DNA of 64,000 nt from Streptomyces sp. DH-12 (GCF_002899455.1 NZ_PPFB01000001.1:6106001-6170000); one strand, 5' to 3'; numbered from the stretch's first letter, positions 1 through 8,906 are shown. The notes: generated by a model not told the origin, from the letters alone. Program-made: numbers and translations.

Positions 1-4
1 GAGA

Positions 5-22
5 CGGGAGCCCGTGCTCCCG
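5..22. terminator. GC-rich hairpin at window edge
   Basis: Two 7-bp arms (CGGGAGC / GCTCCCG) flank a 4-nt loop. It could be the terminator of a gene lying left of the window; no T-run follows. Confidence 0.3.
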
Positions 23-433
23 CCCCCGCCCTCCCGCAGCCACCGCTCCGCACCGCGTGTGCGCAGCCTCGCGGAGCCGAAGCGGATCGGAGCCGACCGG
101 CGACACCGCCCCGGGCCGAGGGTCCGGGCCCTCGGCGCGCACCGCCGGTCGTCGAGGTGCCCGGACGGCACGGCCGGGAGGGCGGCGGCGCACCGCGTGA
201 CGGGCGCAGCGCAGCACGGGTGGGGAGCGCGGCCCCGGGGTGTCGGCACGTCCTTGCGGTGGTCGGCGCCGAGCGGCCGTACATGGTGCCGGCGACTGTC
301 CGGGGAGGGTTCGCCGGGGCGCCGGAGCCCCCAAGGGAGCCGGAGGGATGCTTCCGCTTCGGGCATATGCGAGGGTCGGCGCGGGCATGTCAGGGCTGGT
401 CAGCAGGCGGAACCCCGGCGTCCCGCCGGTTAC

Positions 434-449
434 TCACTCGTTCGGGTGA
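434..449. promoter_or_regulatory. Imperfect inverted repeat, possible operator
   Basis: TCACTCGTTCGGGTGA is nearly self-complementary (outer TCAC/GTGA, inner CG/CG). It lies about 105 bp before the phosphatase start, a plausible place for a regulator of that gene. The regulator is unknown. Confidence 0.35.
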
Positions 450-497
450 CTGAGCCGGGTGATGCGGCCGGAACGGGGGCCGCACTCGACAGAATCG

Positions 498-519
498 GAC
501 CGGCCTCTCGAGGCCGGTC
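498..519 (+). terminator. Stem-loop in the phosphatase leader
   Basis: A perfect 9-bp stem (GACCGGCCT / AGGCCGGTC) has a CTCG tetraloop and ends 34 nt before the start codon. It may be a 5'-UTR structure or a terminator of upstream transcription. No U-tract is present. Confidence 0.4.
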
Positions 520-553
520 TGCGCTGTCCGGGCCTATTTGGGGGGCCATCGGC

Positions 554-1618
554 ATGATCCGCTTCAAGCCCGGGGCTCCCCGCGGGGTGCCACCCCGGTT
601 CCTGTCACGGCTGCGCTCCCTCGCGGTTCCCACGGCGTGGAGCGCCGTCGCGGTGGCCCACCGCCTGACCTGCCCGCTCGCCCGGGACGACGCCCTCGGC
701 GCCCGCCTGGTCAGCAGCGCCGTCCTCTGCGCGGTCGGCACCGGCATCGTCCTGCACATCCGGCGCCGCATGCTGCGCGAGGTCCGGCACGCCCGCCGGA
801 TCGCCGAGACCGCCCAGAGCGTCCTGCTGCGGCCCCCGCCCCCACGCGTCGACGGGCTGGCCGTCGCCGCCGTCCACCTCTCCGCGGACCCCGGCGCCCG
901 CATCGGCGGGGACCTGTACGAGGTGACGGCCACCGAGCACGGCGTACGGGCCGTCATCGGCGACGTCCGCGGCCACGGGATCGGCGCCGTGGGCACCGGC
1001 GCCGCCGTCCTCGGCAGTTTCCGCGAGGCCGCCCACGACGAGGAGGACCTCGCCGGGGTGCTGCGCCGGCTGGAGCGCGCCATGGACCGGCACCTGCGCG
1101 AACGGGTGCACAGTGAGCGCGGCATGGGGGACGGCGCCCCCGCCGCCGAGGAGTTCGTCACCGTCCTGCTGCTGGAGATCCTTCCGGACGGCGAGGTGCA
1201 CGCCCTCAACTGCGGCCACCCATGGCCCCACCGCCTGACCGGCGCGGGCGCCGAACCGCTGGCCCGTGCCGACCCCCTCCCGCCGCTCGGCCCGTTCCCG
1301 CTCCCCGGCGAGCTGCCCACCGCCGCCTGCGGCCGTCTGCTCCCCGGCGACATCCTCGTCCTGCACACCGACGGGGCGGAGGAGGCCCGCGACGCCGACG
1401 GCCGCTTCTTCCCGCTCCGGGACGTCCTCGCCGAGGCGGCCCGCGAGCGGCCGCGGACGCCCCAGGCCGTCCTGCGGACGGTGCTCACGGCACTGCTGGA
1501 CCACAGCGTCGGCCCGCCGAAGGACGACGTGGCCCTGCTGATCCTCAGGAACGAACGCTGCCCCCCGCCCACGCGGCAGCCCCGCGGCGTGACCCGCTCG
1601 GCCACGGCCGACCGGTAG
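554..1618 (+). CDS. PP2C/SpoIIE-type protein phosphatase, membrane-anchored
   Basis: The 354-residue protein has hydrophobic stretches at about 24-37 and 48-69, then a PP2C/SpoIIE catalytic domain (about 95-335). Metal-site motifs are GGD (118-120), GDVRGHG (136-142), HTDGAEEARD and a late PKDDVALL. Members of this family dephosphorylate anti-anti-sigma factors or other Ser/Thr phosphoproteins. Unlike many Streptomyces paralogues, it has no PAS/GAF sensor or HATPase domain. I chose the ATG that follows a run of six G with 8-nt spacing; the longer open frame upstream looks non-coding. No partner gene is adjacent, so its substrate is unknown. Confidence 0.85.
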   Translation: MIRFKPGAPRGVPPRFLSRLRSLAVPTAWSAVAVAHRLTCPLARDDALGARLVSSAVLCAVGTGIVLHIRRRMLREVRHARRIAETAQSVLLRPPPPRVDGLAVAAVHLSADPGARIGGDLYEVTATEHGVRAVIGDVRGHGIGAVGTGAAVLGSFREAAHDEEDLAGVLRRLERAMDRHLRERVHSERGMGDGAPAAEEFVTVLLLEILPDGEVHALNCGHPWPHRLTGAGAEPLARADPLPPLGPFPLPGELPTAACGRLLPGDILVLHTDGAEEARDADGRFFPLRDVLAEAARERPRTPQAVLRTVLTALLDHSVGPPKDDVALLILRNERCPPPTRQPRGVTRSATADR

Positions 1619-1810
1619 CGCCGCGCGGGGCCGGCGGGCCGTCCGCCCCGCCACGGAGTGTCGGGCAGGCGGCCGGGCGGACGGCGAGCGAACGGGCCGC
1701 CGCTGTACGAGGGGGAGCCGGCGGCCCGGCCGGCCTCTTTCGAGGCAATTCAGTCAACCGGCCGGGCACGTTCCGCGACAGCGCGCGCACACTGCGGATG
1801 CGGGCACTCC

Positions 1811-1829
1811 GTTCACACCCCGTGTGAAC
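1811..1829. promoter_or_regulatory. Perfect inverted repeat upstream of XRE-TPR regulator
   Basis: GTTCACAC and GTGTGAAC are separated by 3 nt and lie about 45 bp before the regulator's start codon. The symmetry and position suggest an operator, perhaps autoregulatory; this is inference. Confidence 0.5.
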
Positions 1830-1874
1830 GCGCAGCCACTACCCTGTCCGCACCGAGCCACCCGGGGGCCCGAC

Positions 1875-3215
1875 ATGCAGCCCAACACTCTGCTCGACGC
1901 GATCCTCGACGAGGCCGGCATCTCCCACGCGGGGCTGGCCGCGCACGTCAACCAGGCCGGGCGGGCACGCGGCCTGACGCTGCGCTACGAACACACCGCC
2001 GTGGCCCGGTGGCTGAAAGGGCAGCGCCCCCGGGGTCAGGTGCCCGACCTGATCTGCGAGGTGCTCGCCGCCCGGCTGCGCCGCCCCGTCACCCTCGACG
2101 ACATCGGCCTCGGCGTCCCCGGCGGGCCGGCCGTCCCGCACACCGGTTCGCTCTCCGGCTTCGTCGAGCGGGCCACCGCCCTGTGGCGCTCCGACCAGCA
2201 GGGCCGCCCGCACCTCCTCGGCGCTCCCGCCGTCACCGGCACCCCGGCCGTGATGCCCGTATGGGAGTGGGAGAACCCGCCCGAGGACGCCGACGTCTCC
2301 CGCGGTGGCCCGCACCGGGTCACCCCCGGCGACCTGGAGATGCTGCGCGCCGCCCGCGCCCACTACGAGCAGATGTACCGCAAGGCGGGCGGCATGGCGA
2401 CCCGCGCCCGGATCGTCGGCTTCCTCAACGCCGAGGCCGCCCCGCTGCTGCGCGGCAGCTACACCGACGCCACGGGCCGTCACCTGCACCGCGCCACCGG
2501 CGGGCTGGTCGCCGTCGCGGGCATCTGCGCCTATGACTCCGACGCGCACGGCCTCGCCCAGCGCTACTTCCACCAGGCGCTGCGGCTCGCCAAGGCCAGC
2601 GGCGACCGGGGCCTCGGCGCCTATGTGATCGCCCTGCTCGTCAACCAGTCGCTGTTCATGCGGGAGTTCCGGCAGGCCGTCGCCTTCGCCGAGGCCGCGC
2701 TGCGCGCCGCCGGCCACCGCATCACCCCGGCGCTCGCCTCCGACCTGTACGCGATGCAGGCCAAGGCCTACGCCCATCTCGGCGACGGGACGAGCGCGCT
2801 GTCCTGCATCCGGCGGGCCGAGCGGTCCGCCGAGCGCATCCGGCGCGGCCACGAGCCCGACGAGACCGGCTATGTCCAGCCCGGCCTGGTCAACGTACAA
2901 GTGGCGGAGGCGCTGTTGAGCCTCGGTGAGCTGGCGGCGGCGAGGGAGCACGCGGCGGCGGCCGTGGACAACCCGGCGCACGACCGGGGCCGGGTGCACC
3001 GGCTGGCCATGCTCTGCACCGCCGAACTGCGCCAGGGCAACGCCGACCGGGCGGTGGCCGTGGCCGTGCAGATGGCCGAACAGGCCCGCGGGATGGAGTC
3101 GCAGCGGCTGCGCGACCGGCTGCGCGAGGTCCGCGAGCACCTGACGCGCAGCGGGTGCGCGGGCACCGTCGAGGCGGCCGAAGTCATCGACGGGGCGCTG
3201 AGGGTCCCGCTGTAG
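1875..3215 (+). CDS. XRE-type regulator with C-terminal TPR-like domain
   Basis: The 446-residue protein starts with a helix-turn-helix-like segment (about 1-75; AGISHAGLAAHVNQAGR, RYEHTAVARWLKGQRP). A linker follows, then an alpha-helical, Ala-rich TPR-like region (about 190-440). This architecture matches the Streptomyces XRE/TPR regulators, of which NsdA is a relative; members often affect development or antibiotic production. I do not recognise this one specifically. The ATG at 1875 follows a GGGGG run and gives the family-like MQPNTLLDAILDEAGIS N-terminus; an in-frame ATG at 1824 is less likely. It is followed by a Nudix hydrolase on the same strand. Confidence 0.8.
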   Translation: MQPNTLLDAILDEAGISHAGLAAHVNQAGRARGLTLRYEHTAVARWLKGQRPRGQVPDLICEVLAARLRRPVTLDDIGLGVPGGPAVPHTGSLSGFVERATALWRSDQQGRPHLLGAPAVTGTPAVMPVWEWENPPEDADVSRGGPHRVTPGDLEMLRAARAHYEQMYRKAGGMATRARIVGFLNAEAAPLLRGSYTDATGRHLHRATGGLVAVAGICAYDSDAHGLAQRYFHQALRLAKASGDRGLGAYVIALLVNQSLFMREFRQAVAFAEAALRAAGHRITPALASDLYAMQAKAYAHLGDGTSALSCIRRAERSAERIRRGHEPDETGYVQPGLVNVQVAEALLSLGELAAAREHAAAAVDNPAHDRGRVHRLAMLCTAELRQGNADRAVAVAVQMAEQARGMESQRLRDRLREVREHLTRSGCAGTVEAAEVIDGALRVPL

Positions 3216-3392
3216 ACGGCCGGGCGCCGCCTCCGGCGCACGACGGGCGGCTGCGACCCGTCCCGGACCGTCCCGCGCCCGGCGCGTGCCTCCGCCGCGC
3301 CGTCCCATGCGTCACGGGCGGCCCTCGTGCGCCTGCCGCACGGCCGCCGCTGCTGCGATTCTGCCCCTTACTCACCGGAAGGCGGCGGAACC

Positions 3393-3920
3393 ATGCAGTG
3401 GACGAAACGGAACGAACAGCCCGTGTATGCGAACCGCTGGTTCAGCGTCAATCTCGCGGATGTGGAACTGCCGGACGGCCGTCACCTGGACCACTTCCTC
3501 ATACGGCTGAGGCCCGTCGCCGCGGCCACGGTCGTCAACGACGCCGACGAGGTCCTGCTGCTGTGGCGGCACCGCTTCATCACCGACAGCTGGGGCTGGG
3601 AACTCGCGGCGGGCGTCGTGGAGGACGGCGAGGACGTCGCCGGCGCGGCGGCCCGGGAACTGGAGGAGGAGACCGGCTGGCGCCCGGGCCCCCTGCACCA
3701 CCTGATGAGCGTGGAGCCGTCCAACGGCCTCACCGACGCCCGCCACCACATCTACTGGTCCGACGAGGGCGAGTGCGTCGGGGACCCCGTGGATGCCTTC
3801 GAGTCGGACCGCCGCGCATGGGTGCCCCTGAAAGCGGTCCCGGACCTGATCACCCGTGGCGAGGTGCCCGCGGCCAACATGGCCGCGGCGTTACTCCTCC
3901 TGCGCCACCTGCGCCTGTAG
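3393..3920 (+). CDS. Nudix hydrolase
   Basis: The 175-residue protein carries a complete Nudix box at about 74-96 (G-x5-E-x7-REL-x-EE-x-GW). The box coordinates Mg2+ and supports hydrolysis of nucleoside diphosphates linked to another group. The length and the N-terminal beta-rich part resemble ADP-ribose pyrophosphatase-like members, but the substrate cannot be read from sequence. The ATG follows a purine-rich GGAAGGCGGCGG ribosome site. It lies about 180 bp after the XRE-TPR regulator, so the two may be co-transcribed. Confidence 0.85.
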   Translation: MQWTKRNEQPVYANRWFSVNLADVELPDGRHLDHFLIRLRPVAAATVVNDADEVLLLWRHRFITDSWGWELAAGVVEDGEDVAGAAARELEEETGWRPGPLHHLMSVEPSNGLTDARHHIYWSDEGECVGDPVDAFESDRRAWVPLKAVPDLITRGEVPAANMAAALLLLRHLRL

Positions 3921-3979
3921 ACGGCCCGCGCCACCCCGCACGGCGGACGCACGCGGCCAGCGGGGCGTCCGCCGCCGCC

Positions 3980-4354
3980 TCAGGCCCCGGAGGAAGCGGG
4001 CCGCACGAACTCCGGCTGGTCCAGCACCCGCAGCCAGCTCCCGTCGGGCTGCCGCCGCACGACCTGGGCGCGGGCGCCGGCCCCGTCCCGCGGCGGGGTC
4101 GAGGTCAGCGCGATGTCCCCGCTGACCAGGGTCGGCAGGGGCGGCTCCGGCTCGAACCGAGGCGCGTTCGCCAGCACCTTCTCCCACAGCGCGCGGATCG
4201 CCTCCCGCCCCACCGTCAGCTCGCCGGGCGGATACGCCATCACCGCGTCCTCCTCGTACAGCGCGGCGACCCCGGCGGCGTCACCGGCGTCGGACCGCTC
4301 GACGAACAGCCGGGTGAGGTCCTCCGGACGCATGGCCTTCTCGTACTCCGACAC
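3980..4354 (-). CDS. SnoaL/DUF4440-like NTF2-fold protein
   Basis: A 124-residue single-domain protein of the nuclear-transport-factor-2 fold, with the typical pattern DLTRLFVERSDAGDAAGVAALYEEDAV near the N-terminus and a conserved Trp/Gly-rich C-terminal half. Such proteins range from polyketide cyclases to small-molecule binding or isomerase proteins; no catalytic set is evident here. The GTG start has an AGGAGG site 7 nt upstream, which beats the GTG 18 nt further out. It is divergent from a LysR regulator with 96 bp between them, the usual layout for a LysR target. Confidence 0.75.
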   Translation of the reverse strand: MSEYEKAMRPEDLTRLFVERSDAGDAAGVAALYEEDAVMAYPPGELTVGREAIRALWEKVLANAPRFEPEPPLPTLVSGDIALTSTPPRDGAGARAQVVRRQPDGSWLRVLDQPEFVRPASSGA

Positions 4355-4401
4355 GGTTCCTCCTGGTGTCACGCTCGGACACCCCCAGCGTCACCGTCGG
4401 C

Positions 4402-4423
4402 GCATCAGAAGTCCAACAGATGC
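4402..4423. promoter_or_regulatory. Inverted repeat in LysR/SnoaL divergent region
   Basis: GCATC-N12-GATGC lies in the 96-bp divergent region, 27 bp before the LysR start. It resembles a LysR-type dyad, although the spacing is not the classical T-N11-A. Confidence 0.4.
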
Positions 4424-4450
4424 CTCTTCCGCCACCTAGAATTTTCAGTC

Positions 4451-5374
4451 ATGGAACTGAGGCAGCTGGAGTACTTCGTCGCCGTCGCCGAGGAGCGGAA
4501 CTTCACGCGGGCCGCCGAACGGGTGCACATCAGCCAGTCCGGGGTCAGCGCCCAGATCCGCCAGCTCGAACGGGAGTTGGGCGCCGAGCTGTTCGACCGT
4601 TCCGCCCGCGCCGTCACCCTCACCCCGGCGGGAAAGGCAGCGCTGGAACACGCCCGCGACGCGCTCGCGGCGGCGGGCGCGGTCGGCCGGGCCGTGGACG
4701 AGGTGAGCGGCCTGATCCGCGGCCGGATCACCGCCGGCATGGTGATCGGCTGCACCGTCACGCCGCTGTTCGAGGCACTGGCCGCCTTCCACGCCGCCCA
4801 CCCGGGCGTGGAGATCTCGCTGCTGGAGGACGCCTCCGACCGGCTCGCCGAGGGGGTGCGCACCGGCGCCGTGGACCTGGCGCTGATCGGGGCGGCGGCC
4901 CGGACACCGGACGGGCTGGACGCGCTGACGGTCGTCAGCGAACGCCTGGTCGCGGCGGTTCCTCCTGGCCATGCCCTGGAGAAGCGGCGCCGGGTCACCC
5001 TGCGCGACCTGGCCGCGTACCCGGTCGTGTGCATGCCGCCGGGCTCCGGCCTGCGCGCGGTGTTCGACCAGGCCTGCGCCGCGCAGGGCGTCGCACCGTC
5101 CATCGCGCTCCAGGCGAGCGCCGCCGACGCCGTCGCCGGCCTCGCCGCCCGCGGCCTGGGCGTCGCCGTCCTCAGCGAGTCGATGGCGGAGAGCCACCGC
5201 GACCGCCTCACCGCCCACGTCATCGCCGACGTGCGCACACCGGCCCTGCTCGCCCTGGTCTGGCGACCCGCCCGCAACCCCGCGCTGAGCGCCCTGCTCA
5301 CCCACTGCCGCCGGGCGTTCGGCAAGAACGCCGCGGGTCCCGCGCCGGAGAACCGGCCCGGGACCCGCGGATGA
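4451..5374 (+). CDS. LysR-family transcriptional regulator
   Basis: The 307-residue protein has an N-terminal winged HTH (1-60; LRQLEYFVAVAEERNFTRAA, SGVSAQIRQLERELG) followed by a periplasmic-binding-protein-like effector domain (about 90-295). Its length is typical of the family. It probably regulates itself and the divergent NTF2-fold gene; the effector is unknown. Its stop lies 4 bp from the stop of the convergent 3-hydroxybutyryl-CoA dehydrogenase gene, with no room for a separate terminator. Confidence 0.9.
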   Translation: MELRQLEYFVAVAEERNFTRAAERVHISQSGVSAQIRQLERELGAELFDRSARAVTLTPAGKAALEHARDALAAAGAVGRAVDEVSGLIRGRITAGMVIGCTVTPLFEALAAFHAAHPGVEISLLEDASDRLAEGVRTGAVDLALIGAAARTPDGLDALTVVSERLVAAVPPGHALEKRRRVTLRDLAAYPVVCMPPGSGLRAVFDQACAAQGVAPSIALQASAADAVAGLAARGLGVAVLSESMAESHRDRLTAHVIADVRTPALLALVWRPARNPALSALLTHCRRAFGKNAAGPAPENRPGTRG

Positions 5375-5378
5375 GACA

Positions 5379-6239
5379 TCACTCGTACGTGTAGAACCCC
5401 GACCCGGTCTTCCGCCCGAGCCGCCCCGCGTCCACCATCCGCTGGAGCAGCGGCGGAGCGGCGTACAGCGGCTCCTTGTACTCCTCGTACATCGAGTACG
5501 CGACCGAGGCGACCGTGTCCAGGCCGATCAGGTCGGAGAGCTTGAGCGGGCCCATCGGGTGGGCGCAGCCCATCTCCATGCCGTTGTCGATGTCCTCGCG
5601 GCTGGCGATGCCCGACTCGAACATCCGGATCGCGGAGAGCAGGTACGGGATCAGCAGCGCGTTGACCACGAAGCCGGAGCGGTCCTGGGCGCGGATCGCG
5701 TGCTTGCCCAGCACCTTCTCGGTGAAGACCTGCGCGCGGCTCAGCGTGCCCTCGGAGGTGGTGAGCGCCGGGATCAGCTCGACCAGCTTCTGCACCGGGG
5801 CCGGGTTGAAGAAGTGGATGCCGATGACGTGGTCCGGCCGGGACGTGGCGACCGCCAGCTTCACCAGCGGGATGGAGGAGGTGTTCGACGCCAGGATCGC
5901 GTCGGGGCGGGTCACCACCTGGTCGAGCACCTGGAAGATCTCCGTCTTCACCTGCTCGTTCTCGACCACGGCCTCGATCACCAGGTCACGGTCGGCGAAC
6001 TCGCCGAGGTCCGTGGTGAAGGTCAGCCGGGCCTGGGTGGCCGCCAGTTCCTCCTCGCTGATCTTGCCGCGCTCCGCCGCCTTCGACAGGGAGTTGAACA
6101 GCCGGGTACGGCCGATCTCCAGGGCTTCGCCGGTGGTCTCGGCGACCTTGACGTCCAGCCCGGCCCGGGCGCACACCTCGGCGATACCCGCGCCCATCTG
6201 ACCGCAGCCCACCACTCCGACGCGTTCGATGTCGGTCAC
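5379..6239 (-). CDS. 3-hydroxybutyryl-CoA dehydrogenase
   Basis: The 286-residue protein has an N-terminal Rossmann domain (VGVVGCGQMGAGIAE at about 7-21). The family motifs EAVVENEQVK, SNTSSIPL and HFFNPAP follow, then the C-terminal 3HCDH domain with the conserved ANGMEMGCAHPMGP-like segment. It oxidises 3-hydroxyacyl-CoA or reduces acetoacetyl-CoA using NAD(P), a step in butyrate-type and polyhydroxybutyrate metabolism. The GTG start is preceded by AAAGGGACGA; the longer frame upstream is non-homologous. It is monocistronic and divergent from the glycoside hydrolase-like gene. Confidence 0.92.
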   Translation of the reverse strand: MTDIERVGVVGCGQMGAGIAEVCARAGLDVKVAETTGEALEIGRTRLFNSLSKAAERGKISEEELAATQARLTFTTDLGEFADRDLVIEAVVENEQVKTEIFQVLDQVVTRPDAILASNTSSIPLVKLAVATSRPDHVIGIHFFNPAPVQKLVELIPALTTSEGTLSRAQVFTEKVLGKHAIRAQDRSGFVVNALLIPYLLSAIRMFESGIASREDIDNGMEMGCAHPMGPLKLSDLIGLDTVASVAYSMYEEYKEPLYAAPPLLQRMVDAGRLGRKTGSGFYTYE

Positions 6240-6421
6240 ATCGTCCCTTTCGCTCCTGCTTACGGCTGTGGCAAGGTGCCGGGTCCCGGCGCCTGCTCCG
6301 TTCGAGCACGTTACTCCGAAGTATCGATGATCGATCGCGGGGGTGGGGCATCCTGGCCGGGGGACCGCCCCGACCAGGCGGTTCCGGGACGATCGTGACA
6401 GAGGTCCGGGGGAGGACGAGG

Positions 6422-7675
6422 GTGCGGATGTCACGCAGGGGCTTCGCGGCGGCGGCGACGGCCGCCCTGGCCACCATGACGCACGGGTCCGCCGCCCCAC
6501 GGCCGGCGCCGAACACAGCGGGCGCCCCCGCCCGGGGAGGCGCGGCGGCCGACGAGATGCGCGGCATGTGGGTGGCCACCGTCACCAACCGGGACTGGCC
6601 GTCCCGCCCCGGCCTGAGCGCCGAGCGGCAGCGCGCCGAGCTCGTCGCCCACCTGGACGCCGCCGTCCGCGCCCGCCTCGACACCGTGATGCTCCAGGTG
6701 CGGCCCACCGCCGACGCGCTGTGGCCGTCCCCGCACGAACCCTGGTCGCAGTACCTCACCGGCACCCAGGGCGCGGACCCCGGCTGGGACCCGCTCGGCA
6801 CGGCCGTCACGGAGGCGCACGCGCGGGGGCTGCACCTGCACGCCTGGTTCAATCCGTACCGCGTCGCCCTGCACGCCGACCCGGGCCGGCTCGCCGCCTC
6901 CCACCCGGCGCGCCGCCACCCCGGCTGGGTGGTCCCGTACGGCGGGAAGCTGTACTACGACCCGGGGCTGCCCGAGGTCCGGGCGTTCGTGCGGGAGGCG
7001 ATGCTGGACGCGGTGCGCCGCTACCCGGTGGACGGGGTCCACTTCGACGACTACTTCTACCCGTACCCGGTGGCCGGGCAGACCTTCGACGACGACGCCG
7101 CCCACGACCGGTACGGCGCCGCTTTCCCGGACCGGGCGGCCTGGCGGCGGGACAACGTCGACCGGCTGGTCCGTGAGACGGCCGAGGGCATCCGGGCGAT
7201 CCGCCCCGGAACCCGCTTCGGGATCAGTCCCTTCGGGGTGTGGCGCAACGCCGACCTCGACGCGCGGGGCTCCGACACCCGGGCGGGCGTGCAGTCGTAC
7301 GACGATCTGCACGCGGACACCCGGAAGTGGGCCGGGGAGAACTGGATCGACTACATCTGTCCGCAGCTGTACTGGAACATCGGCTTCGCCGCCGCCGACT
7401 ACGCGAAGCTGCTGCCCTGGTGGGCCGAGGCGGTCCGCGGCTCGGGCACGCGGTTGTACGCGGGGGAGGCGCTGTACAAGGCGGGGGACCCGGCGCAGCC
7501 CGCGGCCTGGCAGGACCCGGCCGAGCTGTCCCGTCACCTCACGCTGGCGAAGCGGTACCCCGAGGTGCGGGGGCACGTGTTCTTCGCGGCGCGCGAGGTG
7601 ACGGCCGATCCGGCGGGGGCGATGGCACGGGTGGTCGCCGACCACTACGGGCGGAGCGCCGGCCCCCCGTCCTGA
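6422..7675 (+). CDS. Secreted family-10-like glycoside hydrolase (GHL10/DUF187)
   Basis: The 417-residue protein begins with a twin-arginine signal (MSRRGFAAAATAALAT), indicating Tat export. From about residue 45 it carries a TIM-barrel GHL10 domain: EMRGMWVATVTNRDWPS, VMLQVRPTADALW, HAWFNPYRV, DGVHFDDYFYPY, FGISPFGVWRN, DYICPQLYWNIGF. Acidic residues in HFDDYF are candidate catalytic groups. Relatives are poorly characterised; YngK-like and peptidoglycan-associated roles have been proposed. GTG at 6422 follows GGAGG with good spacing. The next gene on the opposite strand abuts its stop codon. Confidence 0.85.
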   Translation: MRMSRRGFAAAATAALATMTHGSAAPRPAPNTAGAPARGGAAADEMRGMWVATVTNRDWPSRPGLSAERQRAELVAHLDAAVRARLDTVMLQVRPTADALWPSPHEPWSQYLTGTQGADPGWDPLGTAVTEAHARGLHLHAWFNPYRVALHADPGRLAASHPARRHPGWVVPYGGKLYYDPGLPEVRAFVREAMLDAVRRYPVDGVHFDDYFYPYPVAGQTFDDDAAHDRYGAAFPDRAAWRRDNVDRLVRETAEGIRAIRPGTRFGISPFGVWRNADLDARGSDTRAGVQSYDDLHADTRKWAGENWIDYICPQLYWNIGFAAADYAKLLPWWAEAVRGSGTRLYAGEALYKAGDPAQPAAWQDPAELSRHLTLAKRYPEVRGHVFFAAREVTADPAGAMARVVADHYGRSAGPPS

Positions 7676-7876
7676 TCAGTGCCGGGTCACGCTCTCCCGG
7701 TGCCGGATCTCGGTGTCGGGACCGGGCGAGCAGATGCCCTCGTGCCCGTCCTCGAACCGGACCCGGTACGGCGGGCCGCCGTCCCGGCCGAGCACTTCGA
7801 CGATCTCGCCGGCCTTGTCGTGCTGGCCGACCACCCTGCCGTGCTGGACAAGCCGGTCGCCCTCGGTTGCGCGCAT
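7676..7876 (-). CDS. DUF1918 small protein
   Basis: A 66-residue beta-rich protein (GDRLVQHGRVVGQHDKAGEI, YRVRFEDGHEG) matching the DUF1918 fold, an SH3-like barrel common in actinomycetes. Function is unknown. The ATG has a strong GAGGAGGCGACG ribosome site. Its stop codon abuts the stop of the convergent hydrolase gene. Confidence 0.85.
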   Translation of the reverse strand: MRATEGDRLVQHGRVVGQHDKAGEIVEVLGRDGGPPYRVRFEDGHEGICSPGPDTEIRHRESVTRH

Positions 7877-7988
7877 CGTCGCCTCCTCACCTGTACGGGA
7901 GCAGCGGTCCATGCTCCTTCGAGTCTACGGCGGGGGCTGGGACACGCCAGCGGTCCGCCAGCGTTGCCGTCGGTCGGCGGACCGTGTG

Positions 7989-8906
7989 TCAGCCCCGCGC
8001 CCGCTGCGTCACCGCGATGCACACCAGGACGGCGATCGCCGTGACCGGGGCCGCCACCGGCAGGTGCTCGCCCAGGAGGAGCACCGACCAGACCAGCGTC
8101 AGCAGCGGCTGGGCGAGTTGCAGTTGGCTGGCCTTCGGGATGCCGATGGACGCCATGCCGCGGTACCAGACGATCAGGCCGAGGAACTGCGAGCCCGCCG
8201 CCACCCACAGCAGGCCGGTCACGCTGTGCGCGGTCAGCCGGACCGGCTCCGCGGTCAGGGCGACCGCGGCGACCGGCAGGGTGAGCGGCAGGCACAGCAC
8301 CAGTGCCCAGCCGATGACCTGCCAGCCCGGCATCGCCCCGGCCAGCCGGCCCCCCTCGGTGTAGCCGGCCGCGCAGACCAGCAGCGCCCCGAACAGGTAC
8401 AGGTCCGCCGTGGTCAGCGCGCCGCCGCTCTGCCGCACGGTGAACGCCACCACCGCCGCCGCGCCGGCGAGGGCCGCCGCCCAGAAGGTGCGCGAGGGGC
8501 GCGAGCCCGTCCGCAGGGACGAGAACAGCGCCGTGGTGAGCGGGAGCAGGCCCACCACCACGGCGGCGTGCGCGGTGGTGGACGTCCGCAGCGCCAGTGT
8601 GGTCAGCATCGGGAAGCCGAGCACCACGCCCGCGGCCACCACCGCGAGTCCCGGCCAGTGGCGACGGGCGGGCAGCGGGACCCGCAGGGCCAGCAGACAG
8701 CCCCCGGCGATCACCGCCGCGAGCACGCTGCGCACCGCCACCAGCGACCAGGGGCCGAAGCCCTCCAGGCCCCAGGCGGTGGCGGGGAACGTCAGGGAGA
8801 AGGCGACCACCCCGAGGGCGGCCTGGAGGGTGCCGAAGCCACGGCCGCGCGGGGGAGCGGGAACCGCTATCGGAACCGTGGCAGTAGCGCTACTCTGTGC
8901 TCTCAT
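7989..8906 (-). CDS. EamA-family (DMT) transporter
   Basis: A 305-residue membrane protein with about ten hydrophobic segments forming two EamA repeats (halves split near residue 150). It belongs to the drug/metabolite transporter superfamily, which mostly exports amino acids or related metabolites. It is divergent from a MocR regulator, and the two ATG codons overlap (this one on the minus strand at 8906-8904, the MocR one at 8905-8907). That arrangement strongly implies joint control, and MocR-EamA pairs are recurrent in bacteria. The substrate is unknown. With no leader before the ATG, translation is probably leaderless or the true start lies a little inside. Confidence 0.88.
   Translation of the reverse strand: MRAQSSATATVPIAVPAPPRGRGFGTLQAALGVVAFSLTFPATAWGLEGFGPWSLVAVRSVLAAVIAGGCLLALRVPLPARRHWPGLAVVAAGVVLGFPMLTTLALRTSTTAHAAVVVGLLPLTTALFSSLRTGSRPSRTFWAAALAGAAAVVAFTVRQSGGALTTADLYLFGALLVCAAGYTEGGRLAGAMPGWQVIGWALVLCLPLTLPVAAVALTAEPVRLTAHSVTGLLWVAAGSQFLGLIVWYRGMASIGIPKASQLQLAQPLLTLVWSVLLLGEHLPVAAPVTAIAVLVCIAVTQRARG

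Larger units (their letters stand above)
23..553. other. Gene-free stretch upstream of the PP2C phosphatase
   Basis: No convincing gene is seen. The phosphatase frame stays open through this stretch, but its translation is Arg/Gly/Ala-rich and unlike a folded domain, so I treat it as non-coding. It holds an imperfect palindrome at 434-449 and a hairpin at 498-519. Confidence 0.5.

Noticed and set aside
14..553. N-terminal extension of the PP2C phosphatase
   Set aside because: The frame is open but the sequence is Arg/Gly-rich and has no family match; the ATG at 554 has a ribosome site.
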